A DNA stretch of 64,000 bases from Niallia circulans (GCF_003726095.1 NZ_CP026031.1:4714001-4778000); one strand, 5' to 3'. Shown: positions 25,101-34,414, numbered from the stretch's first letter. The notes: generated by a model from the letters alone, not told the origin. Translations and numbers: made by a program.

Positions 25101-26641
25101 TGGCTATGATAGATGATCCTGAAGCGCAAAGTCAATCGATCTATCCCTATACTTTGCTAGAAGACGGAAATGTTGGAGTCTTTGGCACATCTGGCTATGG
25201 AAAAACGCAGAGCTTAATTACTCTTCTTATGGGAATTGCAGAAAATTATTCTCCAGAAGAGGTCCATTTTTATTTAATGGATTTTGGCAATGGTGGATTA
25301 ATGCCTCTTAAGCAACTTCCTCATGTCGGTGAATTATTCTTAATGGATGAACAGCAAAAAATCAATAAATTTATGGCTATTTTGCAGAATGAGATAAATC
25401 TAAGAAAACAGCTTTTTCAGCAAACAGAAGTAAGTTCTATCTCTATGTATAATCAGCTAAATGATGAGACGCTTCCAGTGTGGTTTATCGTGATTGATAA
25501 TTACGATATTGTCAAAGACGAAATGGCTGATTTAGAAGCACAGATAAATCAATTCGCTCGGGATGGTCAATCATTAGGAATATATATGTTCTTTGGCGCT
25601 ACTCGTGTAAGTTCCATTAGACCATCTTTGATGAATAATTTAAAGACGAAAATAGTGCATTACTTAATGGACCATACAGAAGCTTATTCTATTTTGGGAA
25701 GAATTCCTTATGAACCCGAGCCTATTCCAGGCAGGGCTATTATAAAAAAAGAAGGCACATATTTTACGCAGATTTTACTGTCTTGCATTGGTGATAATGA
25801 TTTCGACCAGCTAACGGAACTCAAGGCATCCATTCAAAATCTACGAGAGAAATATGAATCCTGTCGAACTCCTCAAAGGGTTCCAATGCTTCCAAAAGAG
25901 TTAACTAACATTAGCTTTAAGGAATATATAAAGGAAGAAACTTCAGTCGGTCTCTTACCTATTGGTTTAGACGAAGAATCTGTCCAGCCTGTATTTGTTG
26001 ATTTTCATGCTATGAATCATTTCATGATTTTAGGCCAAGCACAAAAAGGAAAGACAAATGTTATTAAGCTACTTATAAACCATGCCATCCAACAAGGTAT
26101 GGAAGGAATTGGAATATGGGATTCTATCAATCGCGGGTTAGCTTATTTAGCGGAAGATGACCGGGTTCAATATCTAACAGATCGAGGTACTGTTGCTAAA
26201 TGGCTAGAATCTACTGAAGCCATGCTTTTAGAAAGAAATCGTCAATATGATAAGGCGATTTTAGAAGGAAAGGCACTTCCGATCTTTACTCCTTTGTTGT
26301 TTGTTGTAGATGGATATGGAAGATTACTTCAGGAAATAGACAATAGAATGCAGGAGATGATTGTGAGACTAATGAAAAATTATAGTCACTTAGGGTTTCA
26401 GATTGTAGTTTCAGGCAGTACTAATGAATTAACAAAAGGCTATGATCCGTTAACTTTAGAAATAAAGCAAATTAGGCAGGCATTGTTGCTAATGAAGAAA
26501 TCGGAACAATCCTTGTACACTTTGTCATATGAGCGTAAGGAACCAGAAATCCAGCCTGGCTATGGATATTATGTAAAAAATGGGCTTGAGAGAAAAATTC
26601 AAATTCCTTTAGTGCTTATGGAGAGGAAGGTATATTCTTGA
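22154..26641 (+). CDS. essC: type VII secretion ATPase EssC/YukBA
   Basis: Membrane-bound FtsK/SpoIIIE-type motor of type VIIb secretion, 1495 residues. Two FHA-like modules (residues 1-190) are followed by a pair of transmembrane helices (about 245-290). Three ATPase domains follow, with Walker A motifs GTTGSGKS (682-689), GTSGYGKT (1011-1018) and GQAQKGKT (1294-1301). D1 also has the Walker B-like LFLISDEFAEL. All three loops are intact enough to bind nucleotide, with D3 most degenerate. The C-terminal domain is where substrates are selected in related systems. Its stop codon overlaps the ATG of esaA (TGATG). Confidence 0.95.
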   Translation: MYTLFVFHEQTYYSIKLTKNSSITIGPEFGDNITLPSFPSSILVKVGEDDRAIYRIDSTETVMGTEKFYQLSLESQSLTLFMTSRKKLEKTYYIGNQSEVVCMVEPVSKDEECHFEKKSIYIKKAHMQHGAKGLSLIKNQKYWEIISRDSTVYLNGHMVLDKQKLEVGDILFWNGIYVTLMDQDVIQIESFYEFESSLKEISLPQSEMMKRYPNYRRTPRMLYELPKEKVQLSFPGQESMQSKRSLWLIILPPLVMMIVMGLVALLIPRGIFILISIVMFSMTIITSTIQYFKEKTSRKEQEERRKRVYSNYLEEKRRELESLASKQRQVLEFHFPSFERMKYLTEQISDRIWERSIDSKDFLQFRLGTGDVPASYQISVNSADLSNREMDELLERSKHLQKTYQHVKNLPITADLSKGSIGLIGKMSVLKGELHQIIGQLAFFHSYHDVRFLFIFHEEEYKYWEWMKWLPHFQIPQSFAKGFIYNEQTRDQLLSSIYELIRERDVEETDEKTRFAPHFVFIVTNQELLAEHVILEYLEGSYSHLGISAIFAGEAKESFSNNIHTLIRYVNGRQGDILIQNKAAVQIPFNLDNHALNGNEEYARMLKTLNHQVGVTNSIPETVSFMEMLKAKDVDEIPIKENWLTNESAKTLAAPIGLKGKSDIVYLNLHEKAHGPHGLLAGTTGSGKSELLQTYILSLAVHYHPHEVAFLLIDYKGGGMAQPFRNMPHLLGTITNIEGSRNFSNRALASIKSELKRRQRLFDKYEVNHINDYTSMYKRGEIEEPLPHLFLISDEFAELKSEEPDFIKELVSAARIGRSLGVHLILATQKPGGVIDSQIWSNARFRIALKVQNAEDSREILKNSDAASLTITGRGYLQVGNNEVYELFQSAWSGANYQEDTSQMEDEIAIVSDLGLIPLSELSVQEKTKVQASSEIDVIVGKIEELQKELQLTKLSSPWLPPLSPRIYRPDYQPDENYRKINLAMIDDPEAQSQSIYPYTLLEDGNVGVFGTSGYGKTQSLITLLMGIAENYSPEEVHFYLMDFGNGGLMPLKQLPHVGELFLMDEQQKINKFMAILQNEINLRKQLFQQTEVSSISMYNQLNDETLPVWFIVIDNYDIVKDEMADLEAQINQFARDGQSLGIYMFFGATRVSSIRPSLMNNLKTKIVHYLMDHTEAYSILGRIPYEPEPIPGRAIIKKEGTYFTQILLSCIGDNDFDQLTELKASIQNLREKYESCRTPQRVPMLPKELTNISFKEYIKEETSVGLLPIGLDEESVQPVFVDFHAMNHFMILGQAQKGKTNVIKLLINHAIQQGMEGIGIWDSINRGLAYLAEDDRVQYLTDRGTVAKWLESTEAMLLERNRQYDKAILEGKALPIFTPLLFVVDGYGRLLQEIDNRMQEMIVRLMKNYSHLGFQIVVSGSTNELTKGYDPLTLEIKQIRQALLLMKKSEQSLYTLSYERKEPEIQPGYGYYVKNGLERKIQIPLVLMERKVYS

Positions 26642-29600
26642 TGGGAAAAGTGAAATTGTGGAAGATGGTTATTGCCCTGGTTGTTATAATTGGTGTTCCA
26701 GTATTATTTTTTCAGCTGATTGGAGATCATCCATTTTTGGAGAAGCCAAATACAACCAAAACAATTGCAATTGTGAATGAAGATGCTGGTGTTGATATTG
26801 CTGGAGAACATAGACTTTTAGGGGGAGATGTCTCTTCCATTCTCTCCAACGAGTCTTCTTTTCAGTGGACTGTTGTTTCTAGAAGCGCTGGAGAGAATGG
26901 ATTAAGGAATAAGAAATATGATGCTGTCATCTATATTCCATCTAATTTCTCTGAACAAGTGATGGCATATGAAGAAGAGAATCCGAGTAAAGTGACATTT
27001 AAATATAATGTTCAAAGTCAGTTAAATGCAGTAAATACTGAAAAAGTAAATTTGGAGATAGAAAGGGCTACAAAGCGGGCAAATGAACGTATCAGTTCCT
27101 TATATTGGAATTATGTAGCGAAAGATATGGAAATGGTACGCTCTGAATTTGAAGAAATTTTGCAAAAGGAAATAGACTTTCAGCAGACAATGCTAGCTTT
27201 CTATAAACCAAGTTCCAAGAATCTTGCTGATGAGATTTTAGAACAAGAGGGCGTATTAAAGTCCATGAAGTCATCTATAGAACAAATTGGCACGCAAAGT
27301 GATAGTCAGAATCAATCTATGAAGTCATTTTCTGAGGATTTAAGCAGTTTAGTTGACTATATCAAGGCATATGAAGAGTATCAGCAACAACAAAAACAAA
27401 AATTGACAGACTTGCAGACTACTGCTCTTTCTACAGTACAGTCAGCGACAGAAGCTTCATCTCCTTATTTTGCGGAACAGTCACTTTTTCTGTCTGAGAA
27501 TAACCAACAATTAATGAGCAACGTTAATTCCGTTTATGAAAAGCTAGACAATAGTAAACGGCTATTAACATTACTAAAAGAAAATAGATTACTGGCTTTG
27601 GATAAACAAAGGGAAGCAATTCTTGACTATCAGAGCAGAATGCTAGATTATTACAAGCAATTAATTGATACAGAATCCTTGAATTCTTTTCAAGAAAAGA
27701 TAGTGAAAACCAAAGAAAAATTAGCAGAAGGGGAAGGTAGCTTGTTACCAGAAGCACCGCCAGAAAATCCAGAATCTCCTAATTTGCCGACATCTGATGA
27801 AGATAAGGATACGGACGACCAAACAGGAGAAGAGTTTGTATTAAAAAGTACGCAACATACAAAGGGAAATTCAAATACTGATAATGGAGCAAACAGGGAA
27901 ACGAAAAGTTTGTCTGCAGAAGAGCAGTTAGCACAAATGGAAGAATTATTGAAAAAACTTCATGAATATATACAGGCAGATCAACAAATTCCTGATGAAA
28001 GTAAGAGTCAGTTTGAAATACAATTAAAGGACATTCAAAAAAACTTGCAGGATGTGAAGCAATCACTTAAAACGAGTGACGAGGGTAACAATCAAATTAT
28101 TCAGCAATTGAAAGAAAAAATTGCTGCACTTCTCACTGACAATGAAACGCTGGCAAATACGATCAAAGAGCTTACAGAAAATAAAAATTCTCTTACCGAA
28201 GAGAACAGATTGCTGAAAGAATATATAGAATCTCTCATAGAAGTAAATGATGAATTGCGAGAACAGCTGACACTTCTTACAAACAATATGAATTCTATTA
28301 TAGCTAGAATAGAAGAGAAAGAAGAGGCAATTTTAGCATCACCAGCACTGTCCGGGGATAGAAGACTTATCCTTGAAACTTGGTTCCATAAGGAATTTCT
28401 TACTGGAGATATTATGGATTTGCTCTATTACTATGCTTATCTAGATCAATATGAAACGACGTTGAACAATATGCTTTCTGAGAACAAAGCAAAGAGCGAA
28501 GTAATGAAAAACGAACAATTCCTTACAGAACTTACAAGGATTTTTCAATTAACAGATGCGGAAACAACTGACTGGACAAATGTGGAAGCAGAAATACCGA
28601 CAATTGGAGATGGCTTAACAGCACTTCAAGACCAATTTGTTGTATTCTTGGCTAAATCAAAGGAAAGCCTTGACACACATCACACAGAATTAACTCAGAA
28701 TTTATCCGAGATTAAAACAGAAGGGGAAGCATTACTTCAGCAAATACAGCAAGGGGAACAAACTACGACACATGAACCAGGATCGGCAAAGGGAACTCAA
28801 TTGGTAACGGTACATTCACAGATCATCGAGCAAGTGAATGCTATTCATTCTTCCATAAAAGACGCAGGAAAGCACCAGCAGACTGTTATTGACCATACGA
28901 ATGAACTGCATGATGAAGTTTCGTTTGTACAGACAGATGCAGATGCCTTAAATAATAAATGGGCTGTAAATGTAGATTCAACAAGAAAAATAAAGGATGA
29001 TGTCTTTAGTGTTCTGCAAAATGCATTTATTGAAGGACGCTCTAAAGGTGACGTTTATAATTTCTTATCTAGTCCACTACAATTAACAGCTGGTGCAAGT
29101 GAAGTAAAACAGGAAAAAAATATTCCGCCTGTGGTTATTATGTTTATTGTTTTAATTAGCAGCTTACTAATTGGGTATACAACCTATTACTTTAAACGTA
29201 TTCCATTGTGGTTCCGTGGAACCGTCTTTCTTTTACTTAATTTGATTGTCGGCTTTGTGATTAGTTTATATGGATTAAATATCTATGAACTCTCTCAAGC
29301 CAGTACGATGCAATGGACTGTATTTACTATCCTTTTATTATTGGTGAGTTCTAGCATAATTGCAGTCAGTTTTGCAGCACAAAAACTTCTTGGTTTATTC
29401 CTTACAGTCGGATTAATTATTTTATATGTAACACCGCTATTAGCTTTAACAACACCGAATTTCAGTTATGATGATCCGATGTCCAAAGTTTATATGTCTA
29501 TTCAATATGGAACGCAATCGTTATTTGCTCCGGCAGCTATCATTCTATTGATTGGGTTACTGATACTGATAGGAGTACAAATTCTTATAGAAAGATGGAA

Positions 29601-29643
29601 AAGCAATGAAATAGAGGATGATTCGAGAAATGAATCGATATAG
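26641..29643 (+). CDS. esaA: type VII secretion protein EsaA/YueB
   Basis: Large surface-exposed membrane protein of about 1000 residues. One N-terminal transmembrane helix (about 5-25) and a Pip-type domain (TIAIVNEDAG) lead into a very long extracellular coiled-coil region (about 150-820). An acidic Pro-rich linker sits around 370-400. Five to six C-terminal transmembrane helices (about 835-985) end the protein. This is the layout of EsaA and of B. subtilis YueB, the receptor of phage SPP1. It overlaps essC at the start and essA at the end, so the core genes are tightly coupled. Confidence 0.92.
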   Translation: MGKVKLWKMVIALVVIIGVPVLFFQLIGDHPFLEKPNTTKTIAIVNEDAGVDIAGEHRLLGGDVSSILSNESSFQWTVVSRSAGENGLRNKKYDAVIYIPSNFSEQVMAYEEENPSKVTFKYNVQSQLNAVNTEKVNLEIERATKRANERISSLYWNYVAKDMEMVRSEFEEILQKEIDFQQTMLAFYKPSSKNLADEILEQEGVLKSMKSSIEQIGTQSDSQNQSMKSFSEDLSSLVDYIKAYEEYQQQQKQKLTDLQTTALSTVQSATEASSPYFAEQSLFLSENNQQLMSNVNSVYEKLDNSKRLLTLLKENRLLALDKQREAILDYQSRMLDYYKQLIDTESLNSFQEKIVKTKEKLAEGEGSLLPEAPPENPESPNLPTSDEDKDTDDQTGEEFVLKSTQHTKGNSNTDNGANRETKSLSAEEQLAQMEELLKKLHEYIQADQQIPDESKSQFEIQLKDIQKNLQDVKQSLKTSDEGNNQIIQQLKEKIAALLTDNETLANTIKELTENKNSLTEENRLLKEYIESLIEVNDELREQLTLLTNNMNSIIARIEEKEEAILASPALSGDRRLILETWFHKEFLTGDIMDLLYYYAYLDQYETTLNNMLSENKAKSEVMKNEQFLTELTRIFQLTDAETTDWTNVEAEIPTIGDGLTALQDQFVVFLAKSKESLDTHHTELTQNLSEIKTEGEALLQQIQQGEQTTTHEPGSAKGTQLVTVHSQIIEQVNAIHSSIKDAGKHQQTVIDHTNELHDEVSFVQTDADALNNKWAVNVDSTRKIKDDVFSVLQNAFIEGRSKGDVYNFLSSPLQLTAGASEVKQEKNIPPVVIMFIVLISSLLIGYTTYYFKRIPLWFRGTVFLLLNLIVGFVISLYGLNIYELSQASTMQWTVFTILLLLVSSSIIAVSFAAQKLLGLFLTVGLIILYVTPLLALTTPNFSYDDPMSKVYMSIQYGTQSLFAPAAIILLIGLLILIGVQILIERWKSNEIEDDSRNESI

Positions 29644-30145
29644 TAAACATATCTTTCTTAGTCTAATCTTAATTGTAATCATGGCTATCTTCAGTTGGCT
29701 GACCGAGCAAACGGCAAGGGCAGATTCTATGATTGATAGATTACAGCCTAATGAATACGAAAGCGGTCGTAATCAAAAGAATACAGATTTTCTAAAAGAA
29801 TCGAGCCAATCATCTAAGAAAGATGGTTTAACTGCAGAAAAACGTGCTATTTCTTTTGATGGAAGCAAAGCAAATGACCATGACAAATGGAAAGGACAGC
29901 TTTTTACACAAAAGGTGGAAACAGGCAGTAGCATTACTAGGAAAGCAGAGGAGCTTCAGTTATTTACAGATGATGAAGAGAATGTTCACTACAGAGTGGA
30001 CAGTGTAGGAGCGGAAAATTCTACAGAGCTATCGATGGCTTTATTAATAGGCATTTTAATTAGCATCTGTCTGTTGCTTCTCATCTTTATATTATTTGTA
30101 TTTTACCGGAGTAATCTGAAAGTAATGAGGAAAGGAAACCTGTAA
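29630..30145 (+). CDS. essA: type VII secretion protein EssA
   Basis: Small membrane component of type VIIb secretion, about 171 residues. It has an N-terminal hydrophobic segment or signal (IFLSLILIVIMAIFSWL), a polar extracellular region rich in Ser/Lys/Glu, and a C-terminal transmembrane helix (about 135-160) with a short basic tail. The start at 29630 or 29618 is uncertain because both lie inside the end of esaA. It is the last gene of the locus and is followed by a strong terminator. Confidence 0.85.
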   Translation: MNRYSKHIFLSLILIVIMAIFSWLTEQTARADSMIDRLQPNEYESGRNQKNTDFLKESSQSSKKDGLTAEKRAISFDGSKANDHDKWKGQLFTQKVETGSSITRKAEELQLFTDDEENVHYRVDSVGAENSTELSMALLIGILISICLLLLIFILFVFYRSNLKVMRKGNL

Positions 30146-30184
30146 GATAAAACATTGATGTATATAGCTGGGATATAAAGATTA

Positions 30185-30231
30185 AGGGGTACCCAATTGG
30201 ATTCTATTCATTTGAGTACCCCTCAATTTTA
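30185..30231. terminator. bidirectional terminator between essA and the ABC-F gene
   Basis: AGGGGTAC and GTACCCCT pair around a 23-nt loop, with a T-rich tail on the plus side. It lies exactly between two convergent genes. Confidence 0.75.
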
Positions 30232-30232
30232 T

Positions 30233-31786
30233 TTAAAATACTTTCGTTGTCCAATCTTCACAATTCCAAATATCTGTCGCAATTTCACGATAGAAATCAG
30301 GTTCGTGGGATACCATTAAGATGCTTCCGCGATATTCCTTTAAAGCACGCTTCAATTCTTCCTTTGCATCTACATCTAAGTGATTGGTAGGTTCGTCTAG
30401 TATTAATAAATTCGTTTCTGTGTTTAAAATCTTGCACAAGCGAACCTTGGCTTTTTCTCCACCAGAAAGGACTTCAATTTTACTTTCAATATGCTTCGTT
30501 GTTAATCCACATTTTGCAAGAGCAGCACGGACTTCTGCTTGATTCATACTTGGGAATTCGCTCCAGATTTCTTCGATACAAGTGTTGTAGTTGGATTCTT
30601 TCACTTCTTGCTCAAAGTAACCAATATGTTGATAATCACCGCGCTCTACTTTACCCGAAAGAGGATTAATCAAGCCGAGAATACTTTTTAAAAGCGTAGA
30701 CTTACCAATACCGTTTGCCCCAACGAAGGCAATTTTTTGTCCCCGTTCCATTTTTAGATTAAGAGGGCGAGAAAGTGGTTCATTATAACCAATAACAAGA
30801 TCCTCCGTCTCGAAAATCCAACGACTGGCTGCGCGAGCTTCTTTGAATTTAAACTCAGGTTTTGGTTTTTCCTTCCCTAATTCAATAATGTCCATTTTGT
30901 CGAGCTTCTTTTGACGAGACATGGCCATATTACGAGTCGCAACACTTGCTTTGTTACGAGCAACGAAATCTTTCAAATTAGCGATTTCTTGTTGTTGACG
31001 CTTGTAAGCAGACTCTAGTTGCTGCTTTTTCATTTCATATATTTTTAAGAAGTTATCATAGTCGCCAGCATAGCGATTCAATTCTTGGTTTTCCATGTGG
31101 TAAATCAAGTTAACAACACTGTTCAAGAAAGGAATGTCATGGGAAATCAAGATAAATGCATTCTCATATTCCTGTAAGTAGCGTTTCAACCATTCGATAT
31201 GCTGTTCATCCAAGTAGTTTGTAGGCTCATCTAGTAATAGAATTTCAGGCTTTTCTAGTAATAGCTTAGCCAGCAAAACCTTCGTGCGTTGTCCACCGCT
31301 AAGATCAGCTACATCACGATCTAGTCCGACATCGTCTAATCCTAGACCACGAGCAACTTCCTCGACTTTCGCATTAATTTGGTAGAAATCATTACTATCT
31401 AGCGTTTCCTGCAGCTCTCCCACTTCTGCAAGTAATGCATCAATATCAGCACCTTCATCACCCATTTTTGCATAAAGCTCATTAATCTCTGTTTCCGCAT
31501 CAAAAAGATATTGAAAAGCAGTGCTTAGCGCTTCACGCATCGTCGTCCCTTTTTGAAGGACTGCATGCTGATCTAAATAACCAACACGGACTTTTCGTGA
31601 CCACTCAATTTTCCCTTCATCAGGCTGTAGCTTTCCAGTAACAATATTCATGAAAGTAGATTTACCTTCACCATTTGCCCCAACTAGTCCAACGTGTTCT
31701 CCTTTTAAAAGCCGAAAAGACACATCATTAAATATTGCACGATCCCCGAAACCGTGACTTAAATTTTTTACGTTTAATACGCTCAT
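30233..31786 (-). CDS. yfmM: ABC-F ATPase, YfmM-like translation factor
   Basis: Soluble ABC-F protein of 517 residues that acts on the ribosome, not in transport. Two nucleotide-binding domains carry Walker A GANGEGKST (about residue 37) and GANGIGKST (about 355), signatures LSGGQRTKVLLAKLL and LSGGEKAKVRLCKIL, and Walker B LLLDEPTNYLD and LILDEPTNHLD. The inter-domain linker (about 240-320) is rich in Lys/Gln. There are no membrane segments. The N-terminus (VLNVKNLSHGFGDRAIFNDV) matches my memory of B. subtilis YfmM closely. A short dead copy of its 3' end lies at 16283-16356. Confidence 0.88.
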   Translation of the reverse strand: MSVLNVKNLSHGFGDRAIFNDVSFRLLKGEHVGLVGANGEGKSTFMNIVTGKLQPDEGKIEWSRKVRVGYLDQHAVLQKGTTMREALSTAFQYLFDAETEINELYAKMGDEGADIDALLAEVGELQETLDSNDFYQINAKVEEVARGLGLDDVGLDRDVADLSGGQRTKVLLAKLLLEKPEILLLDEPTNYLDEQHIEWLKRYLQEYENAFILISHDIPFLNSVVNLIYHMENQELNRYAGDYDNFLKIYEMKKQQLESAYKRQQQEIANLKDFVARNKASVATRNMAMSRQKKLDKMDIIELGKEKPKPEFKFKEARAASRWIFETEDLVIGYNEPLSRPLNLKMERGQKIAFVGANGIGKSTLLKSILGLINPLSGKVERGDYQHIGYFEQEVKESNYNTCIEEIWSEFPSMNQAEVRAALAKCGLTTKHIESKIEVLSGGEKAKVRLCKILNTETNLLILDEPTNHLDVDAKEELKRALKEYRGSILMVSHEPDFYREIATDIWNCEDWTTKVF

Positions 31787-32295
31787 TTTTTAACCCCTTT
31801 TCTACTATCACATGTTGATATCATACTTGATTTTGGCTGGATTTTCTAACTGGAAATTTATATTGTCTAAAATGTCTTTTGATTTGGATGGTAAAGGAAC
31901 TTTCAACGTTTTTTATTGATTCTATATGGAAATCTTTTTCTTACTTCTCATAATAGGATAAAAATCTATTATACAATATGATAAGAGGTTTTCCCATATG
32001 GGAATAGTTGAATAAAAAATGAAATAATTGGTTGATGACTAAAAAGAAATTTAGAGGGTACATTCCATCGTAAGGCGAAAAGATAGAGCGGCTAAACATA
32101 TAATAATCTATGTGATCTAAAAAAAGTGCAGCCTATTCATACTCTTTGGTAATTTTAAAGGAAAAGAAAGAATTGTAGAGAATAAATAGATTAGATAAGT
32201 AAAAGAGAGAGTAGGGATATGTATGGAATTCGGGGATTAATGAAACTATAAATATTCGTTTAGGAGATTAATAGAATAAAAATTATATATTTTCG
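31787..32295. other. non-coding interval upstream of a small open frame
   Basis: AT-rich DNA containing the probable promoter region of the ABC-F gene on the minus strand. I see no convincing RNA or repeat. Confidence 0.5.
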
Positions 32296-32430
32296 ATGAA
32301 GCGGGGGATTCTAAACAAACGGGGAGATAATGAAGAAGCAGAGCTTGCTCCTTATCTGATCATAGCTATTGATAGGGAGAAAAATGAAAACCCTTACTTT
32401 ACGGATGATTTCAACATAAAAAAAGGATAG
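32296..32430 (+). CDS. 44-residue open frame, possible C-terminal gene fragment
   Basis: An open frame from ATG at 32296 to TAG at 32428 encodes a 44-residue acidic peptide (AELAPYLIIAIDREKNENPY in its middle). It has no good ribosome binding site, and its composition is like a genuine protein terminus. It ends 11 bp before the GH43 gene. It may be the remains of a deleted upstream gene. I do not recognise the family. Confidence 0.3.
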   Translation: MKRGILNKRGDNEEAELAPYLIIAIDREKNENPYFTDDFNIKKG

Positions 32431-32441
32431 TGGAGGAAATG

Positions 32442-33392
32442 ATGAGCAAATTAACTTTTTATAACCCAATTCTAGAACCTGGGGCAGATCCCTGGGTGTA
32501 TAAAGATAACAATACTTACTATTTTATGGTAACGAAAAGGACAAGACTTGATTTATGGAAGTCACCCACATTAAGTGGAATAGCAAAAGGAAGTTGTAAA
32601 ACGATTTGGTCTGCTCCGAATGAAGGAATCAATTGTGCAAATATTTGGGCTCCAGAAATTCATCGAATAAATGGGAAATGGTTTATATATTTCACCGCGA
32701 ATGACGGAATAGGCGATGATCAATCAAGGAAGATTTTTGTGCTAGAGAATTCGGCGGAAGACCCGTTTAACGGGGATTGGGTAGAAAAAGGATATGTAAA
32801 TACAGAATACCCTGGTTTAGATGGAACGATTTTTGAACATAAAAGTCGACTTTATTTTATATATGCTGGATATGGGAACTTTCCTGAGTATGGATCAGCT
32901 CTCTATATAGCTGAGATGGAAAATCCGTGGACACTTACTGGTCCGAATGTTTTATTGTCAAAACCTGAGTATGATTGGGAAAAGCAAGGTGGAATGGCGA
33001 TTAATGAGGGACCAGTAATGTTAAAGAGGAATAATAAGTTGTTTCTAATCTATTCTGCTAGTACCACTTGGTCAGATGATTATAGTTTGGGGATGTTAAC
33101 CATTTCAGAAAATGAGGATGTTATGAATCCCGAAGTTTGGCTTAAATCTACAGAGCCTGTGTTTAAGAAAAGTATCGAAAATAAGGTATTTGCTCCTGGC
33201 CATAATAGTTTTACACAATCCCCTGATGGCACAGAAGATTGGATTGTATATCATGCTATCTCCGAATCAGAAGGAGGCAGCCAGCGACGAAGTACCCGAA
33301 TTCAAAAATTCAATTGGAATGCCGATGGTTCTCCTAATTTTGGAATCCCATTATGTACATCAACACCGATTACCATTCCTTCTGGTGAGTGA
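32442..33392 (+). CDS. GH43-family glycoside hydrolase (arabinofuranosidase/xylosidase type)
   Basis: A five-bladed beta-propeller glycosidase of 316 residues acting on arabinose- or xylose-containing oligosaccharides. It begins YNPILEPGADPWVYKDNN, whose Asp is the usual general base. The second acidic residue is in YPGLDGTIF (pKa modulator), and the general acid is the Glu of INEGPVML (about residue 190). WAPEIH and RRSTRIQKF are also typical. There is no signal peptide, so it is cytoplasmic. The ATG at 32442 follows GGAGG. It is isolated from other sugar genes; no transporter or regulator adjoins it. Confidence 0.88.
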   Translation: MSKLTFYNPILEPGADPWVYKDNNTYYFMVTKRTRLDLWKSPTLSGIAKGSCKTIWSAPNEGINCANIWAPEIHRINGKWFIYFTANDGIGDDQSRKIFVLENSAEDPFNGDWVEKGYVNTEYPGLDGTIFEHKSRLYFIYAGYGNFPEYGSALYIAEMENPWTLTGPNVLLSKPEYDWEKQGGMAINEGPVMLKRNNKLFLIYSASTTWSDDYSLGMLTISENEDVMNPEVWLKSTEPVFKKSIENKVFAPGHNSFTQSPDGTEDWIVYHAISESEGGSQRRSTRIQKFNWNADGSPNFGIPLCTSTPITIPSGE

Positions 33393-33594
33393 TAAGGAGG
33401 GAACAGAGAAATTTGGTATGAGCATAGTGTTGCAGCGGAATTTTCCAAAAGATAATGATTTTAAAAGTAAAGGGATATAGATGAATTTTTTCGATTGTTT
33501 TTTTAGAGCTGGTTTTAAAGACAAGCTCTTGGAACAGTCTCTTATTATCTATGCTTTATCGTTTTGAAATTTTTTTAAGAAGGAAGAGTTCAGC

Positions 33595-33632
33595 AAGAAA
33601 AATTGGAGGGGGATTCACCACCCTCCTTCTTG
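33595..33632 (-). terminator. terminator of the LysE-type gene
   Basis: On the minus strand GGAGGG and CCCTCC pair around GGTGAATCC-type loop sequence, followed by AATTTTT. It lies just downstream of the exporter gene. Confidence 0.6.
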
Positions 33633-33646
33633 TCGTATGTATGAAT

Positions 33647-34240
33647 TTAATGTAAAACAATGGAAATAGCGCTATATATTAATAACAAGGCCATTATGAT
33701 ATTAAATGGCTTCTGATATTTTGATAATGACTTCTGAAAGATGGAGCCAAATATACTCCAACATAATGAGCTTAGAAATCCGATAATCCCTAAAAATAAT
33801 GAAAAGATAAAATAACTAAAGTAAGAAGTGTAGTAAGGCAATATAAAGGTTGATACAACTGTAATCCCATACAAAATTCCTTTTGGATTAATAAATTGTA
33901 TCAAAACGCCGATTAAAAAAAGATTTTTGTTTGTCTCATCATTTTTTTCATTATTATTATGGATGCTTTTACTCGTAAGTGTTTTATAAGCTAAGTAAAG
34001 AATATAGCCGACACCTAAAATAGTTAATGGTAACTTTATAATGGGCAGGATACTTATAAGCAAAAGATTAAAAATACTACACATCAAAGCTAAAACAAAA
34101 AAGCCAGCTGAAACTCCCAAACTGAACTTAATAGTTTTTTTAAATCCATATTTATTAGCAAACGACATTGCCATAAAATTATTTGGACCTGGAGTAAAGC
34201 TGCTAACTAATACAAACAAAAGGAATGATAAAAAGGGCAT
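33647..34240 (-). CDS. LysE-family amino-acid/metabolite exporter
   Basis: Six-helix membrane exporter of 197 residues. The N-terminus shows the family signature SFTPGPNNFMAMSFANKYG, then GVSAGFFVLAL. The helix containing LIQFINPKGILYGIT (about residues 110-125) is also diagnostic of LysE/RhtB proteins. The substrate cannot be told from sequence. The start ATG at 34240 follows GGAGGTTAA. A 13-bp perfect dyad sits 24 bp upstream of the start and may be an operator. Confidence 0.85.
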   Translation of the reverse strand: MPFLSFLLFVLVSSFTPGPNNFMAMSFANKYGFKKTIKFSLGVSAGFFVLALMCSIFNLLLISILPIIKLPLTILGVGYILYLAYKTLTSKSIHNNNEKNDETNKNLFLIGVLIQFINPKGILYGITVVSTFILPYYTSYFSYFIFSLFLGIIGFLSSLCWSIFGSIFQKSLSKYQKPFNIIMALLLIYSAISIVLH

Positions 34241-34263
34241 ATTTAACCTCCATTTCTACTTGA

Positions 34264-34293
34264 TATATTGTAATCTATGAAGATTACAATATA
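34264..34293. promoter_or_regulatory. 13-bp perfect dyad upstream of the LysE-type gene
   Basis: TATATTGTAATCT (34264-34276) and AGATTACAATATA (34281-34293) are exact inverted copies 4 nt apart. The site lies between the exporter's start and a possible plus-strand promoter whose -35 lies within it, so one regulator could control both directions. Confidence 0.55.
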
Positions 34294-34313
34294 CCACACT
34301 TTTGTTATATTAT
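34285..34313 (+). promoter_or_regulatory. candidate promoter for a short plus-strand transcript
   Basis: TTACAA at 34285-34290 and TATTAT at 34308-34313 have a 17-bp spacer. A terminator follows about 100 bp downstream. Confidence 0.4.
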
Positions 34314-34319
34314 ACAAAG

Positions 34320-34414
34320 TAGTGATGAGGAGTTTTTCCATTATGTCTGGAGTCATTCTCATTTTCAAAATACGGATCCAATTTAGGGCTGAATTTTTTA
34401 ATTCAGCTTTTTTT
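34320..34414 (+). ncRNA. candidate small RNA of about 95 nt
   Basis: The transcript would run from the promoter above to a strong terminator: GCTGAATT and AATTCAGC (34388-34407, 4-nt loop) followed by seven T. No protein gene lies between, so the terminator has no other obvious purpose. The open frame that crosses it is read through the hairpin and has no ribosome binding site. Confidence 0.4.

Noticed and set aside
33190..33480. A 96-residue frame overlapping the end of the GH43 gene
   Set aside because: It is a shadow in another frame of the GH43 coding region and has no start site of its own.
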